The notes: a model not told the origin generated them from the letters alone. A stretch of DNA of 64,000 nucleotides from Candidatus Kinetoplastibacterium oncopeltii TCC290E (GCF_000340865.1 NC_020299.1:62001-126000); one strand, 5' to 3'. Positions 29,728 through 40,432 are shown, counted from the first letter of the stretch. Numbers and translations: made by a program.

Positions 29728-31575
29728 ATGAATCGTTTTAATGCTTTTTTAATGATTTTGATCCTTAATATATTTTTTGCTACATCTTTGGCAATAGCAT
29801 CTTCTCAAAAAATTTTAGTTAAGAGTGATGATATACAATCAGAATTGATAGTTTCTATAACAAAATCGATTGAATCATTGCTTAAAAATATAAATGAAAA
29901 TGATTCTGAAGAAATTGATAGATATCATAGAAGAGTTATTGATTCTGTATTATCTTTGTTAGCAGCAGATGGATATTTTTCTCCAAATGTGAATTTAAGT
30001 ATTGAATACGGTTTACATGATCAAAAAATATGGAATATCTTTATAATCGCTGGTACAAGGACAACTATTGCGAAATTGGATATATTATTTACAGGTAGTA
30101 TTTTAGATAAAAATTTCGAAGAGAGAGTTCAATTTCTTATAAATAATTGCTCATTACAGGTTGGCATGAATTTTACTAATCGTGATTGGAGTAATACAAA
30201 AAGCAAAATATTGAATGCTCTATTATCGCATGATTTTTTCTTTGCAAAAATTGTCAAATCTGAAGCAATAATAGATCAAGATAAATCACAAGCTTACTTA
30301 TCTATTATTATAGATAGTGGTCCTAAAGTTCTTATGGGGGCTCTTAATATTAGCGGTCTAAATAGAGTTCCTGAGAGTTTGCTAAAAAGTTATATTAAGT
30401 ATAAATATGGTGATGCTTTTGATCAGGATAAATTAAATGATTGGCAGCAGCATTTATATTCAACGACATTTTTTCATGGAGTATTCGTTACTATTGATCC
30501 TGCTGTAACAGATAATTTTATAAAAAAGATGACTAAAGAAAATATATTATCATCTTCAGTTATTAATAGTGATCATGAATGTATTCTTCCTATAAATATT
30601 GTTGTAGCTGAATCCCCATCGAAAAAAATAGCTTCTTCTATTGGAATAGATGATAATGCTGGAATTAAAATAGAAGGCTTATATAACAAGAATGTTCCGT
30701 TTAGTATGCCTATCATTTTTTCTACAGGTCTAGGTATAGACAGGGTAAGACAAAAAATATTTGCGGATATTAATTTTCCACATGATATCTATGGAAAACA
30801 AAACTCTATAGGAGCATCGTTAGATAATTCTGATTTGCACGGCCTAAATATAACACGTTTTGCTATAGGTTTCGCTCGTTCAAGTAATGGATACAATAGC
30901 ACAGAACAAAACATAAATATATCAGGAGCTAGGTACGAAGCAAATTACGGCGCTTTGTTAGCTTATGATCACATAAAGATAAGAGAATATTCTGACTTTG
31001 TATTACCTTCTGCTACTGGAACAGTCGAAATAGTTAGAAGAAAATTAAATAATAATTTAGATCCTAATGATGGAAATTTACTGATCATTGGATTAGGTGC
31101 TGGTGTGTCATTAGATAATATTAGTCCATATGCTCGTACTAGAATAAAATTACAGAAGTGGTTGCCTATTAGATCTAATGATGTATTTACATTTCGTTGT
31201 GAATTGGGAAAGATTTGGTCTAGTGAAAATGTAAAAATACCAGATGATTTTGGTTTTCGTGCAGGAGGAGCTAATTCTATTAGAGGGTATAATTATCAAA
31301 GTATTGGAGCACATAGAGGTTCAGCCGTAGTAGGATCATTATCTGTTGCAATATTCAGTATTGAATATAATCATTATGTAAATGACAGACTAGGTATTAG
31401 TACTTTTGTAGATTTAGGTGATGCATTTAACCTATTTAAGGATATAAATTTTGCTGTAGGTTATGGTATAGGTTTGCGTATTAAAACTCCAGCTGGTCCT
31501 TTGTCTTTTGACATTGCTTATGGGCAAAAATATGAAAATCTGCGGTTGCATTTTTCTTTAGGAATTGCATTTTGA
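29728..31575 (+). CDS. tamA: Translocation and assembly module subunit TamA (Omp85 family)
   Basis: Outer-membrane Omp85-family beta barrel that, with TamB, helps insert outer-membrane proteins or move lipids. A signal peptide covers residues 1-25 (FLMILILNIFFATSLAIASS). POTRA-like domains follow, and the C-terminal barrel has GGANSIRGYNYQSIG and ends in phenylalanine (SLGIAF), the outer-membrane insertion signal. 615 aa is close to the usual 580-600. It overlaps tamB by four bases, so translation is probably coupled. Confidence 0.9.
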   Translation: MNRFNAFLMILILNIFFATSLAIASSQKILVKSDDIQSELIVSITKSIESLLKNINENDSEEIDRYHRRVIDSVLSLLAADGYFSPNVNLSIEYGLHDQKIWNIFIIAGTRTTIAKLDILFTGSILDKNFEERVQFLINNCSLQVGMNFTNRDWSNTKSKILNALLSHDFFFAKIVKSEAIIDQDKSQAYLSIIIDSGPKVLMGALNISGLNRVPESLLKSYIKYKYGDAFDQDKLNDWQQHLYSTTFFHGVFVTIDPAVTDNFIKKMTKENILSSSVINSDHECILPINIVVAESPSKKIASSIGIDDNAGIKIEGLYNKNVPFSMPIIFSTGLGIDRVRQKIFADINFPHDIYGKQNSIGASLDNSDLHGLNITRFAIGFARSSNGYNSTEQNINISGARYEANYGALLAYDHIKIREYSDFVLPSATGTVEIVRRKLNNNLDPNDGNLLIIGLGAGVSLDNISPYARTRIKLQKWLPIRSNDVFTFRCELGKIWSSENVKIPDDFGFRAGGANSIRGYNYQSIGAHRGSAVVGSLSVAIFSIEYNHYVNDRLGISTFVDLGDAFNLFKDINFAVGYGIGLRIKTPAGPLSFDIAYGQKYENLRLHFSLGIAF

Positions 31576-34500
31576 TTAATTTACATAATAATTTTAAATA
31601 TCTAATAGGAGTAATGTTGCCGACTATATCAATTTTAATAGCTATAATATGTGGATTGACATTTTGGTGTGTAGCATCTCAACAAGGGACATGTTTTTTA
31701 ATAAAATTAATAGCTGGCAAATTTGATGGCAATGCGACAAATATTCAAGGTACAATAATTAATGGTTTGAGAATTGGTGATTTAAATTTTAGTAATAAGA
31801 ATATGGATTGTAGTATCAATGATTTGAGTCTACATATAAAATGGGAGTCATTGCTTAGAGGGGTTTTGCGTGCTAGCGAATTATCTGTCCATTCAGCTGC
31901 TTTTCATCTTAAGGATTCTGATAGAAATCTTAATAACAAAAATATAAATTTTAAGTTTCCAAAATTTTTAAAAATTGATTTGTTTACCATCGATTCTTTA
32001 GCCATATATCATGAAAATGATAAATTTGTTGTTGCTGCTCATAATTTGCTAGCAAGAGTTACTAATGAAAAAAATTTATCTAGTATTATATTAGAAAGAT
32101 TAGATTTACATTCCAGATTTTTCGATGCTAGTTTGAATGGGATATTTGAGAATACATTGTCAGATGATAATGTATTCTCCGCATGTGCTAATGTTATTGT
32201 TAAAAACAATTTTTCTTCTAGCCAAATATTAAGAACAGAATTTATGAACTGTTCGCTAAATATAAAGGTTGATGGCAATATAGACAGAGTAAATTTTAAT
32301 ATTGAGGCTAACAATAAAGATTTCATTATTGAAAGTTCAGCAGTATTCTCTATGCGTAATAAATTATCACTTTTATCATGCGTTTTTGGTATTAATAGCA
32401 AAAATTCTAATGGTGAAGCTTGTTTTTATATTTCAAGAAAAAATAATAAAACATCTTATGATTTTTTTTCTCTAGATTGTAATGTAGAAAATTTAGATTT
32501 TAGCTTGATATTTAATAACAAAATTCCTTCTTTGTTATTAAATTTATCTGCTAATGCTAGTTTCGAAATTTTAGAAAAGAATTATTATAAATTATCACTG
32601 AATACTAAGATTTTAGATAATAGCAAATGGAATAATAATAAACTATCCGGTCTTTTTAAAACAGATTTAAATTTCAAAAATAAAAATATTGATCTTAATA
32701 ATCCTAAATTTATAGATTATTTATCAAATATTTTTGTTAAATTTCTGGAACTGAAACTAAATATAAACGACAATAAATTTTATATAACTAATATTTATAA
32801 TGAAACGGAACACTGTTTATCTGTTAATGCTGAAATGCCAAATCTTTCTGATATATGGTCTGAGCTATCTGGTTCTATTAACTTAGATGTTGGTATAAAT
32901 GGCTTATTAAATAATCACTCAGTGAAATTCAATACATCATTAGACAAAGTAAAAATTGGTAATTTTGCTAAATGGAAACATGTTGATTTATCAACTTATT
33001 TTTCTCTATCCTTTAACCAAAACTATAATAGATTATTACTTTTCAGCATTCATGAAATTGTTGCTAGTTTTGATGACTTCTTAATTTCTTTAAACAAGTC
33101 GCTGGATATTGATTTAAGTTTTGGTATTGATTTTTCAAATCTTACATGGAATTTAGGGAAATTTTGTATGATTTTTAAATCACATAAACATGGAGAAGTA
33201 ATATTAGAACACTTCTTGTCTAGTGGTAGTCGTAGTACTCTAGATACAAAAGGAAAGTTTAAAAATTTATTATCTGATAGTTTAATTTTTCTAGATATAG
33301 CCAATTTATTGGGTATGAAATTCGATATTACTTGTTTCAATAAAGAATTTTTTGGTATGCAGAACGCATTTCCAATATATGGAGAATGGGATATGTCATT
33401 TTCTGAAAACCTAAAAGGATATATTGAAGTTAAAGCTTACGATAAATTAATATTAGATTCTATAGCTAAATCTGCCCCTATTTTCAATATGTTATTAGAA
33501 GCAACGCCTAAGTTAAATAAATTTAGTGATATAAGCGTTAATATAAAGTTAAAAGATTCCTCTATTGGTTTTATGGATACTAATGCTAAATTAATTTTAT
33601 GTTTCGATAATGATCTAATTGGCTTTTTAATTGACAAAAACTGCTTCATAGATATTAATATGAACATAAAAGATTTTTCTATATTAAATAAGCTTTTAAA
33701 AGATAATCTGGAGATTGGAGGATCTTTAGATTCTATTATAAGTTTTATTGGTTCTGAAGATGGAAAATGGAATACTAATGGATCTATTTCTATAGATAAA
33801 TTACGATTTTTTATGTTAGATAAAGGCATTTATTTAGATAATGGTTCTTTATTCTCACATTTAAAAGGAAGAAAATTTATTATAGATAAATTGAATTTTC
33901 CATCAATGAATCGAATAAAAGTTAAAGAAATTTATGATAACAAGCCTATTTTATATAATAAAAATGTTAAAGATGGCTATATTCTTTGTAATGGTTATTT
34001 AGACCTGGACGATTTAAATGGTAAATTTTTTTCCAATATACATAAATTCCCAATTTTACAGAGTTTGGATCGTTATGCATCAGTTTCTGGAAACATAGAT
34101 GTAGATATAGTATTCCCTAATTTTTTTATTGGAGGCAAATTAACAGCAGATGATGGTTTGGTTAATTTGGATCATATACTTCGTGCTTCCACATTAGATG
34201 ATGATGTTATAGTTCAGCATTTTGGTTCATTAAAAAATAAGTCAAATAATTCATTTTTTTTACCAAATATTGATCTTTTATTTGATTTAGGTGACAAGTT
34301 TCGTATATCAGTATTAGGGTTAAATACTGGATTATTTGGCTCTATCAGAACTTCTTTGAAAGATGATGGTCGTATGGTTGGATTAGGAACTCTAAAAGCT
34401 AATGATGGAGTCATTGATGTATATGGCAAAAGGCTAAAAATAAAACATGGTAGTCTTACTTTTCAAGGACGGTTTGATAATCCTTTAATAGATGTGGAAG

Positions 34501-35015
34501 CTCTAAAATCAGGAGAATTAATTGAATCTGGAGTCAGAGTTTCAGGAACATTACAGAAACCTGTTGTTACTCTTATATCTTACCCTGATGTTAGCGATGT
34601 AGAGAAACTTTCATGGTTAATTCTAGGTCGAGGTCCGGAAGATAATGCCAGTGATATTTCTTTATTGTATTCTGTTGGAACTGCATTATTAGGTAGAGGA
34701 GATTCATTCTACCGTCAATTAGGTCTGAGTGATGTCAGCATAAAAAATGGCTCTGTCGGTAGTTTTGATAGCCTGCTACCAGGCCAAACAGTTGTTGGTA
34801 GTTTAATTCGTGATGAATATTATGGTCTTTCTACACAATTTGTCGTTGCTAGCAAAAAATTCTCAAATGGTGTTGATTTGAGCATAGAGCAATCTCTGGC
34901 TAGTAATGAAACAGTTGGTAGAATAAGCTATAGATTATCACATTCTTGGTCATTTGATATAAAAATAGGTTCTGTTAATGGGGCTGCTTTTATTTGTCGT
35001 GCATTTTTCGAATAG
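31572..35015 (+). CDS. tamB: Translocation and assembly module subunit TamB (AsmA/DUF490 family)
   Basis: Long periplasm-spanning protein anchored in the inner membrane, partner of TamA and related to the bridge proteins that move phospholipid to the outer membrane. An N-terminal membrane segment (about 10-35, ILIAIICGLTFWCVAS) is followed by about 900 residues of beta-rich sequence, and the conserved C-terminal DUF490 domain (about 930-1147) contains GLGTLKANDGVIDVYGKRL and FQGRFDNPLIDVEA. The start is TTG at 31572 overlapping tamA. An in-frame ATG at 31614 has AGGAG only two bases ahead, so it is less likely. 1147 aa is slightly short for TamB (1200-1300). Confidence 0.88.
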   Translation: MINLHNNFKYLIGVMLPTISILIAIICGLTFWCVASQQGTCFLIKLIAGKFDGNATNIQGTIINGLRIGDLNFSNKNMDCSINDLSLHIKWESLLRGVLRASELSVHSAAFHLKDSDRNLNNKNINFKFPKFLKIDLFTIDSLAIYHENDKFVVAAHNLLARVTNEKNLSSIILERLDLHSRFFDASLNGIFENTLSDDNVFSACANVIVKNNFSSSQILRTEFMNCSLNIKVDGNIDRVNFNIEANNKDFIIESSAVFSMRNKLSLLSCVFGINSKNSNGEACFYISRKNNKTSYDFFSLDCNVENLDFSLIFNNKIPSLLLNLSANASFEILEKNYYKLSLNTKILDNSKWNNNKLSGLFKTDLNFKNKNIDLNNPKFIDYLSNIFVKFLELKLNINDNKFYITNIYNETEHCLSVNAEMPNLSDIWSELSGSINLDVGINGLLNNHSVKFNTSLDKVKIGNFAKWKHVDLSTYFSLSFNQNYNRLLLFSIHEIVASFDDFLISLNKSLDIDLSFGIDFSNLTWNLGKFCMIFKSHKHGEVILEHFLSSGSRSTLDTKGKFKNLLSDSLIFLDIANLLGMKFDITCFNKEFFGMQNAFPIYGEWDMSFSENLKGYIEVKAYDKLILDSIAKSAPIFNMLLEATPKLNKFSDISVNIKLKDSSIGFMDTNAKLILCFDNDLIGFLIDKNCFIDINMNIKDFSILNKLLKDNLEIGGSLDSIISFIGSEDGKWNTNGSISIDKLRFFMLDKGIYLDNGSLFSHLKGRKFIIDKLNFPSMNRIKVKEIYDNKPILYNKNVKDGYILCNGYLDLDDLNGKFFSNIHKFPILQSLDRYASVSGNIDVDIVFPNFFIGGKLTADDGLVNLDHILRASTLDDDVIVQHFGSLKNKSNNSFFLPNIDLLFDLGDKFRISVLGLNTGLFGSIRTSLKDDGRMVGLGTLKANDGVIDVYGKRLKIKHGSLTFQGRFDNPLIDVEALKSGELIESGVRVSGTLQKPVVTLISYPDVSDVEKLSWLILGRGPEDNASDISLLYSVGTALLGRGDSFYRQLGLSDVSIKNGSVGSFDSLLPGQTVVGSLIRDEYYGLSTQFVVASKKFSNGVDLSIEQSLASNETVGRISYRLSHSWSFDIKIGSVNGAAFICRAFFE

Positions 35016-35081
35016 TTGAATATGTATCTAATTTTTATGATAGTCTTTTAACCTTAAGATATAAATAACTGTGAAATTATT

Positions 35082-35645
35082 ATGAGTATTAAGAGTGATA
35101 GTTGGATTCGTTCTGCTTCAAAAAATGGAATGATTGAGCCATTTGAACCTTATCAAGTTAATTCGAAAAACAATAGTCGCATTGTAAGTTATGGAACTAG
35201 TAGTTATGGATATGATGTCCGTTGTGCTAAGGAATTTAAAATCTTTACTAATATTAACCATGCTATTGTTGACCCTAAGAACTTTGATGAAAAATCATTT
35301 GTAGATTTTTATGGGGAAGTTTGCATTATTCCACCTAATTCATTTGCTTTAGCACGAACTGTAGAATATTTTCGTATTCCTCGTAATATTCTTACCATAT
35401 GCCTAGGTAAAAGCACTTACGCTAGATGTGGGATTATAGTGAATGTTACCCCTTTGGAACCAGAGTGGGAAGGATATGTTACGCTAGAATTTTCTAATAC
35501 TACACCTTTGCCAGCTAAAATATATGCCGGAGAAGGTTGTGCTCAAATGATTTTCTTAGAAGCTTCTGAAATATGTGATATGTCTTATGCAGACAAAGAT
35601 GGTAAATATCAGTTTCAAAAGGGTGTTACAGTTCCTTGCATTTAG
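35082..35645 (+). CDS. dcd: dCTP deaminase
   Basis: Deaminates dCTP to dUTP, the main source of dUMP for thymidylate synthase in proteobacteria. [23 protein letters not shown] is the family start, [25 protein letters not shown] holds the catalytic and substrate residues, and GEGCAQMIF completes the fold. 187 aa is normal. It sits directly before the decarboxylase gene, as in Burkholderiales, and thyA, which uses the product after dUTP hydrolysis, is 3 kb downstream. Confidence 0.96.
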   Translation: MSIKSDSWIRSASKNGMIEPFEPYQVNSKNNSRIVSYGTSSYGYDVRCAKEFKIFTNINHAIVDPKNFDEKSFVDFYGEVCIIPPNSFALARTVEYFRIPRNILTICLGKSTYARCGIIVNVTPLEPEWEGYVTLEFSNTTPLPAKIYAGEGCAQMIFLEASEICDMSYADKDGKYQFQKGVTVPCI

Positions 35646-35683
35646 TTTGTTTTTGTATTGACTTTATTATTGGATATCTAGAC

Positions 35684-37945
35684 ATGAGATTTTTATTTCC
35701 TATTTTTATAATTGATGAAGACTATCGTTCTGAAAATGTTTCTGGTCTTGGTATTAGAGCATTGGCTGAGGCTATAGAGTCTCAGGGTGTGAAGGTTATA
35801 GGTGTTACAGGTTATGGAGACATAAGCTCATTTGCTCAGCAGCAAAGTCGTGCTAGTGCATTCATATTATCTATTGATGATGAAGAATTTGATGTTGATT
35901 CTCCTGAAGATGTAGCGAGTATTATAAAAAAATTGCGGGCCTTTATTAGTGAGTTAAGATTTCGTAATGCAGATATACCGATATATCTGTATGGAGAAAC
36001 AAGGACATCTGAACATATTCCAAATGATATTTTGAGAGAATTACACGGTTTTATTCATATGTTTGAAGACACTCCTGAATTTGTTGCTAGGCATATCATA
36101 AGAGAAGCAAATAGTTACGTATCTTCTTTAGCTCCGCCTTTTTTCAGAGAGCTAGTTAAATATGCTCAAGACGGATCATATTCTTGGCATTGTCCAGGAC
36201 ACTCTGGTGGAGTCGCATTTTTAAAAAGTCCTGTTGGACAAATGTTTCATCAGTTTTTTGGTGAAAACATGCTTCGTGCAGATGTGTGTAATGCTGTTGA
36301 TGAGTTAGGCCAGTTATTAGATCATACAGGTCCTGTTGCTGAATCTGAGCTTAATGCTGCTAGGATTTTTCATGCTGATCGTTGTTATTTTGTTACTAAT
36401 GGTACTTCCACTTCTAATAAAATTGTATGGCATGCAAATGTTGCTAATGATGATATAGTGTTAGTGGATCGCAATTGTCATAAATCTATTTTGCATGCTA
36501 TAACAATGACTGGAGCAATTCCTGTTTTCTTGAGACCAACACGTAATAATTTTGGCATAATAGGTCCAATACCTTTGGATGAGTTTAATCCTGATAATAT
36601 TAATAAGAAAATATTGTCAAATCCATTAGCAAAGAGATTAGCAAACAAAAAGCCAAGGATACTGACTCTTACCCAAAGTACATATGATGGTGTTATTTAT
36701 AATGTTGAAATGATAAAAAAATATCTTGATGGTTATGTGGATACTCTTCATTTTGATGAGGCTTGGTTGCCACACGCATCATTTCACGATTTTTATCAAG
36801 ATATGCATGCTATTGGAGAAAATAGACCTAGGGGCAATACTTCTATGATTTTTGCTACACATTCAACTCATAAATTGTTAGCAGGAATATCTCAAGCATC
36901 TCAAATAATTGTTCAAGAATCGGCTAATAGAAAATTTGACCATACGGCTTTTAATGAAGCTTATCTGATGCATACCTCCACATCACCACAGTATGCGATT
37001 ATAGCTTCTTGTGATGTTGCTGCTGCAATGATGGAGCCCCCAGGCGGGACAGCATTAGTAGAAGAAAGCATAAGAGAGGCAATGGATTTTAGACGTGCTA
37101 TGCGTAAAGTAGAATCAGAATTTGGCAAAAATGATTGGTGGTTTAAAGTTTGGGGTCCTAACAGAATAGCTCAGGAAGGCATAGGTAATAGAGAAGATTG
37201 GATGTTGTACTCTGATGATCAATGGCATGGTTTTGGGGATTTAGCATGTGGGTTCAACATGCTTGACCCTATAAAAACTACAATTGTAACCCCTGGGCTA
37301 AGTATTTCTGGTAATTTTGGAGATTCTGGTATTCCGGCCTCTTTAGTATCTAAATATTTAGCAGAACATGGTGTTGTCGTAGAAAAAACTGGTCTTTATT
37401 CATTCTTTATTTTATTCACTATTGGTATTACTAAAGGAAGATGGAATAGTTTATTAACTGCTCTGCAGCAATTCAAAGATGATTATGATCGCAATCAACC
37501 AATGTGGCGTATATTGCCTGAATTTTGTAAGTCTCAAAGAAAATACGAGCGATTAGGTATTAGAGATTTATGCAACCAAATTCATAATACCTATCGTGAG
37601 TACGATATAGCTCATCTTACGACTGAAATGTATTTGAGTGAAATGACACCTGCAATGAAACCATCAGAAGCTTTTGCTAAAATGGCTCATCGCGAAGTAG
37701 AGAAAGTTAAGATATCCGATCTTGAAGGACGAATTACAGGTGTGTTGCTAACACCATATCCACCTGGAATACCATTGCTAATTCCAGGTGAACGTTTTAA
37801 TAAAACAATAGTCAATTACTTGGAATTCGTCCGTGATTTTAATGATGAATTTCCAGGATTCGAGAACTATATGCATGGCTTAACTATAGATATTGATGAA
37901 AATAGTAATAAAAATTATTATGTCGATTGTTTAGCTCAGTTATAA
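35684..37945 (+). CDS. Orn/Lys/Arg decarboxylase (fold-type I, PLP)
   Basis: PLP-dependent basic amino-acid decarboxylase of the large bacterial OKR_DC family, making cadaverine, agmatine or putrescine. From the ATG at 35684 (753 aa) there is a receiver-like N-terminal domain (about 1-130), a catalytic domain with the ATHSTHKLLAGISQAS lysine motif, FDEAWLPHASF, and a C-terminal domain ending near DGLTIDI-type sequence (YMHGLTIDIDEN). The frame opens at 35636, but the earlier residues are not family-like. Substrate cannot be fixed by eye; arginine or lysine is likely. Its stop overlaps the opposing folA stop by six bases. Confidence 0.9.
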   Translation: MRFLFPIFIIDEDYRSENVSGLGIRALAEAIESQGVKVIGVTGYGDISSFAQQQSRASAFILSIDDEEFDVDSPEDVASIIKKLRAFISELRFRNADIPIYLYGETRTSEHIPNDILRELHGFIHMFEDTPEFVARHIIREANSYVSSLAPPFFRELVKYAQDGSYSWHCPGHSGGVAFLKSPVGQMFHQFFGENMLRADVCNAVDELGQLLDHTGPVAESELNAARIFHADRCYFVTNGTSTSNKIVWHANVANDDIVLVDRNCHKSILHAITMTGAIPVFLRPTRNNFGIIGPIPLDEFNPDNINKKILSNPLAKRLANKKPRILTLTQSTYDGVIYNVEMIKKYLDGYVDTLHFDEAWLPHASFHDFYQDMHAIGENRPRGNTSMIFATHSTHKLLAGISQASQIIVQESANRKFDHTAFNEAYLMHTSTSPQYAIIASCDVAAAMMEPPGGTALVEESIREAMDFRRAMRKVESEFGKNDWWFKVWGPNRIAQEGIGNREDWMLYSDDQWHGFGDLACGFNMLDPIKTTIVTPGLSISGNFGDSGIPASLVSKYLAEHGVVVEKTGLYSFFILFTIGITKGRWNSLLTALQQFKDDYDRNQPMWRILPEFCKSQRKYERLGIRDLCNQIHNTYREYDIAHLTTEMYLSEMTPAMKPSEAFAKMAHREVEKVKISDLEGRITGVLLTPYPPGIPLLIPGERFNKTIVNYLEFVRDFNDEFPGFENYMHGLTIDIDENSNKNYYVDCLAQL

Positions 37946-38443
37946 GAGAATAAGGTTTTTGGGTTGTTTAACATAGGTAACAAAATCGTAGTTATAATTA
38001 TTTTCTGTAAGTTGTGGTTTACGGTCAATTTCTAACCAAATATCTGATCTTACTTTAGGGAAAAAGGAATCTCCATTTAATGAACATTGAATTTCTGTTG
38101 CTAATATACGTGATGCTATTGGTAGAAATTGTTCATATATAGAGGATCCTCCTATAATGAAAATTCTTTTATTGATAGGATAGCAAAATCTTATAGCTTC
38201 ACTAAGAGATTTTGCTATTAGTGCTCCTTTCTCTATTAAATTGCTTTTTGTTAAGATGATATTTTTTCTGTTAGGCAATGGTTTTTTAGGCAATGATTCC
38301 CAAGTTTTCCTACCCATAATAACTGTATTATTTATGGTATGCTCTTTGAATAATTTTAAATCGCCAGATATTTTCCATGGTAATGTATTTTTATTTCCTA
38401 TTACCATGTTGTTGGAGTAAGCGACTATAATAGTTATTTCCAT
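37940..38443 (-). CDS. folA: Dihydrofolate reductase
   Basis: Reduces dihydrofolate to tetrahydrofolate with NADPH, regenerating the folate oxidised by ThyA. ITIIVAYSNNMVIGNKNTLPW starts the fold, the catalytic acid is Asp28 in SGDLKLFK, and VIMGRKTWESL, FIIGGSSIYEQFLP are present. I use ATG 38443 (167 aa); a longer reading from 38476 adds 11 residues and overlaps thyA. It lies directly downstream of thyA on the same strand. Confidence 0.94.
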   Translation of the reverse strand: MEITIIVAYSNNMVIGNKNTLPWKISGDLKLFKEHTINNTVIMGRKTWESLPKKPLPNRKNIILTKSNLIEKGALIAKSLSEAIRFCYPINKRIFIIGGSSIYEQFLPIASRILATEIQCSLNGDSFFPKVRSDIWLEIDRKPQLTENNYNYDFVTYVKQPKNLILL

Positions 38444-38462
38444 TATTTTCTTAATAGTTGTT

Positions 38463-39260
38463 TTATATGGCCACATTACCTTTTATATGTGGATGGCTGT
38501 TATAGTTATTTATTGTAAAATCTTCATACTTATAATCAAATATAGATTTTGGCTTCCTGTTTATAGTTATAGTAGGTAAAGGCAGTACATCGCGCGAGAG
38601 TTGTAATTTTACTTGTGTTAAATGATTCTTATATATATGACAATCACCACCTGTCCATACTAATTCTCCCAAATCTAAGTTGCATTGTTGGGCTACCATA
38701 TTGGTAAATAAGGCATAGCTTGCTATGTTAAAAGGTACTCCTAAAAATATATCGGCACTCCTTTGATATACCTGGCATGACAGTTTATTATTAATAATAT
38801 AAAACTGAAATAATATGTGGCATGGTGGTAATGCCATTTTGTCTATTTCTGCCACGTTCCACGCAGAAACTATTAATCGTCGAGAATTAGGATCTTTCTT
38901 TATCTCATTTATAACATTTGATATCTGATCTATATGTTTTTTTCCATCAGAAGTTGGCCAAGATCTCCATTGAACTCCATATATAGGTCCTAAATCACCT
39001 TGGCTATTTGCCCATTCATCCCAAATGGTCACACCATGTTTTCTAAGCCAATTTATATTGCTTTCTCCCATTAAGAACCACAATAGCTCTATTACAATGC
39101 TTTTAACATGTAATTTTTTTGTTGTTATCAAAGGAAATTCATTAGAAAGATTAAATCTCATTTGATATCCAAATACTGATATGGTTCCAATATTTGTACG
39201 ATCAATTTTTTCTATGCCATTGTTAATGACATATTTTAGAAATTCTTTATATTGTTTCAT
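38463..39260 (-). CDS. thyA: Thymidylate synthase
   Basis: Methylates dUMP to dTMP using methylenetetrahydrofolate. The nucleophile is Cys147 in [47 protein letters not shown] and [15 protein letters not shown] are all conserved. Length 265 is virtually identical to E. coli ThyA (264). It precedes folA, and the two enzymes form one folate cycle. Confidence 0.97.
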   Translation of the reverse strand: MKQYKEFLKYVINNGIEKIDRTNIGTISVFGYQMRFNLSNEFPLITTKKLHVKSIVIELLWFLMGESNINWLRKHGVTIWDEWANSQGDLGPIYGVQWRSWPTSDGKKHIDQISNVINEIKKDPNSRRLIVSAWNVAEIDKMALPPCHILFQFYIINNKLSCQVYQRSADIFLGVPFNIASYALFTNMVAQQCNLDLGELVWTGGDCHIYKNHLTQVKLQLSRDVLPLPTITINRKPKSIFDYKYEDFTINNYNSHPHIKGNVAI

Positions 39261-39472
39261 TTATATATTCTGAATTATTTAATGTATTGTTTATGTGTTA
39301 CATGTAAACTAATTATATTGATTTTTTAACGTAGAGATGTAATTGTTTTTTTAATAATTGATATTATTGGTATATTTTTATCTTTTTTGTATTAAATACA
39401 ATAAAACTAATCCTAGTTTCAGTTGATGTTTATCGTAGATAATTAGAAATATTTATTTAGAAAGGTTTTCAT

Positions 39473-40153
39473 ATGCAAGAAATTTTATCTAGTAATAACG
39501 ATAATATTATAAATCTTCGTAAGATTAGCACTCTTGATATGATTATTTGTGAAATAGAATCTTCATTGAATATATTATCAGGAAAAGTTCAATCTTATAG
39601 AGAGAACCCTTCCATAAAAATCTGTGATGAGTATTTATTGTCTGATGAAGAAAATCTATTTGTATCAAGACTTATGAGAATAAACCATGTTGGGGAAATA
39701 TGTGCTCAAGCTTTATACAGAGGTCAGGCTTTTGCCTGCAATGATAAAAATATTAAAAACTTATTTATAAATGCATCTTTGGAAGAAATTGATCATTTAG
39801 TATGGTGTGCACATAGAATCAAGGAACTAAAAGGTCGTACTAGTGTATTAATACCGTTTTGGTACACTGGTTCTTTTTTATTAGGACTTATAGTTAGTTT
39901 TTATGGATCTTCTATAAATTTGGGTTTTATGTCAGAAACAGAGAAACAAGTTGAAGCTCATCTAGAAGAACATCTAAAATTAATACCATACATTGATTCC
40001 AAATCTAGGTCTATTCTTTTACAGATGCAAAAAGATGAGATGCATCATAGAGAAGTAGCTGATATTGCTGGTGCAGATAATCTATCATATCTTTCCAAGA
40101 TGGCTATGAAAATAATGTCTAAATTTATGACAAAGTTAACTTATTGGCTATAG
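39473..40153 (+). CDS. coq7: 3-demethoxyubiquinol 3-hydroxylase (Coq7 type)
   Basis: Di-iron monooxygenase for the last hydroxylation of ubiquinone synthesis. Di-iron ligands are visible in the expected spacing: Glu75 in HVGEICAQALYRGQ, Glu105 and His108 in EEIDHL, glutamates in VEAHLEEHL, and DEMHH near the C-terminus. 226 aa is typical for the betaproteobacterial enzyme, which replaces UbiF. A good ribosome site (AGAAAGG) precedes the ATG. Together with ubiE, ubiJ, ubiB and ubiX this indicates aerobic ubiquinone synthesis. Confidence 0.94.
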   Translation: MQEILSSNNDNIINLRKISTLDMIICEIESSLNILSGKVQSYRENPSIKICDEYLLSDEENLFVSRLMRINHVGEICAQALYRGQAFACNDKNIKNLFINASLEEIDHLVWCAHRIKELKGRTSVLIPFWYTGSFLLGLIVSFYGSSINLGFMSETEKQVEAHLEEHLKLIPYIDSKSRSILLQMQKDEMHHREVADIAGADNLSYLSKMAMKIMSKFMTKLTYWL

Positions 40154-40432
40154 ATATAAATTAATTAGGTTTTTTGTTTGCTTTAAAAGTATTAGTACAT
40201 ATCAAAAGAAATAAATATTTTGAATTAATTATGTATTACTATGTGATGAATTAAATTATTATATTTAGCATCGAATAATTTTTATACTAACTGTGATTTT
40301 ATATTATTTCCATAATCTATTTTCATTTTATAGTAATTGTTTAATATTGGATATATCATTAACTTTTTATTGCGATATTGTTTGTTGACTGTCTGTTTAT
40401 TTCTATTTAATTAGAAAAATATTAATCGACCT
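40154..40432 (+). other. Gene-free spacer, nothing recognised
   Basis: The longest stretch here without a gene or RNA (279 bases). It is almost pure A/T, has stops in every frame, and shows no tRNA, rRNA or riboswitch-like fold. A TTGACT (40385-40390) followed after 17 bases by TAATTA is a weak promoter candidate for the next gene, which lacks a visible ribosome site. Confidence 0.5.

Noticed and set aside
39387..39401. Palindrome TTGTATT-A-AATACAA between thyA and coq7
   Set aside because: Short and A/T-rich; expected often by chance, with no matching site elsewhere to support an operator.
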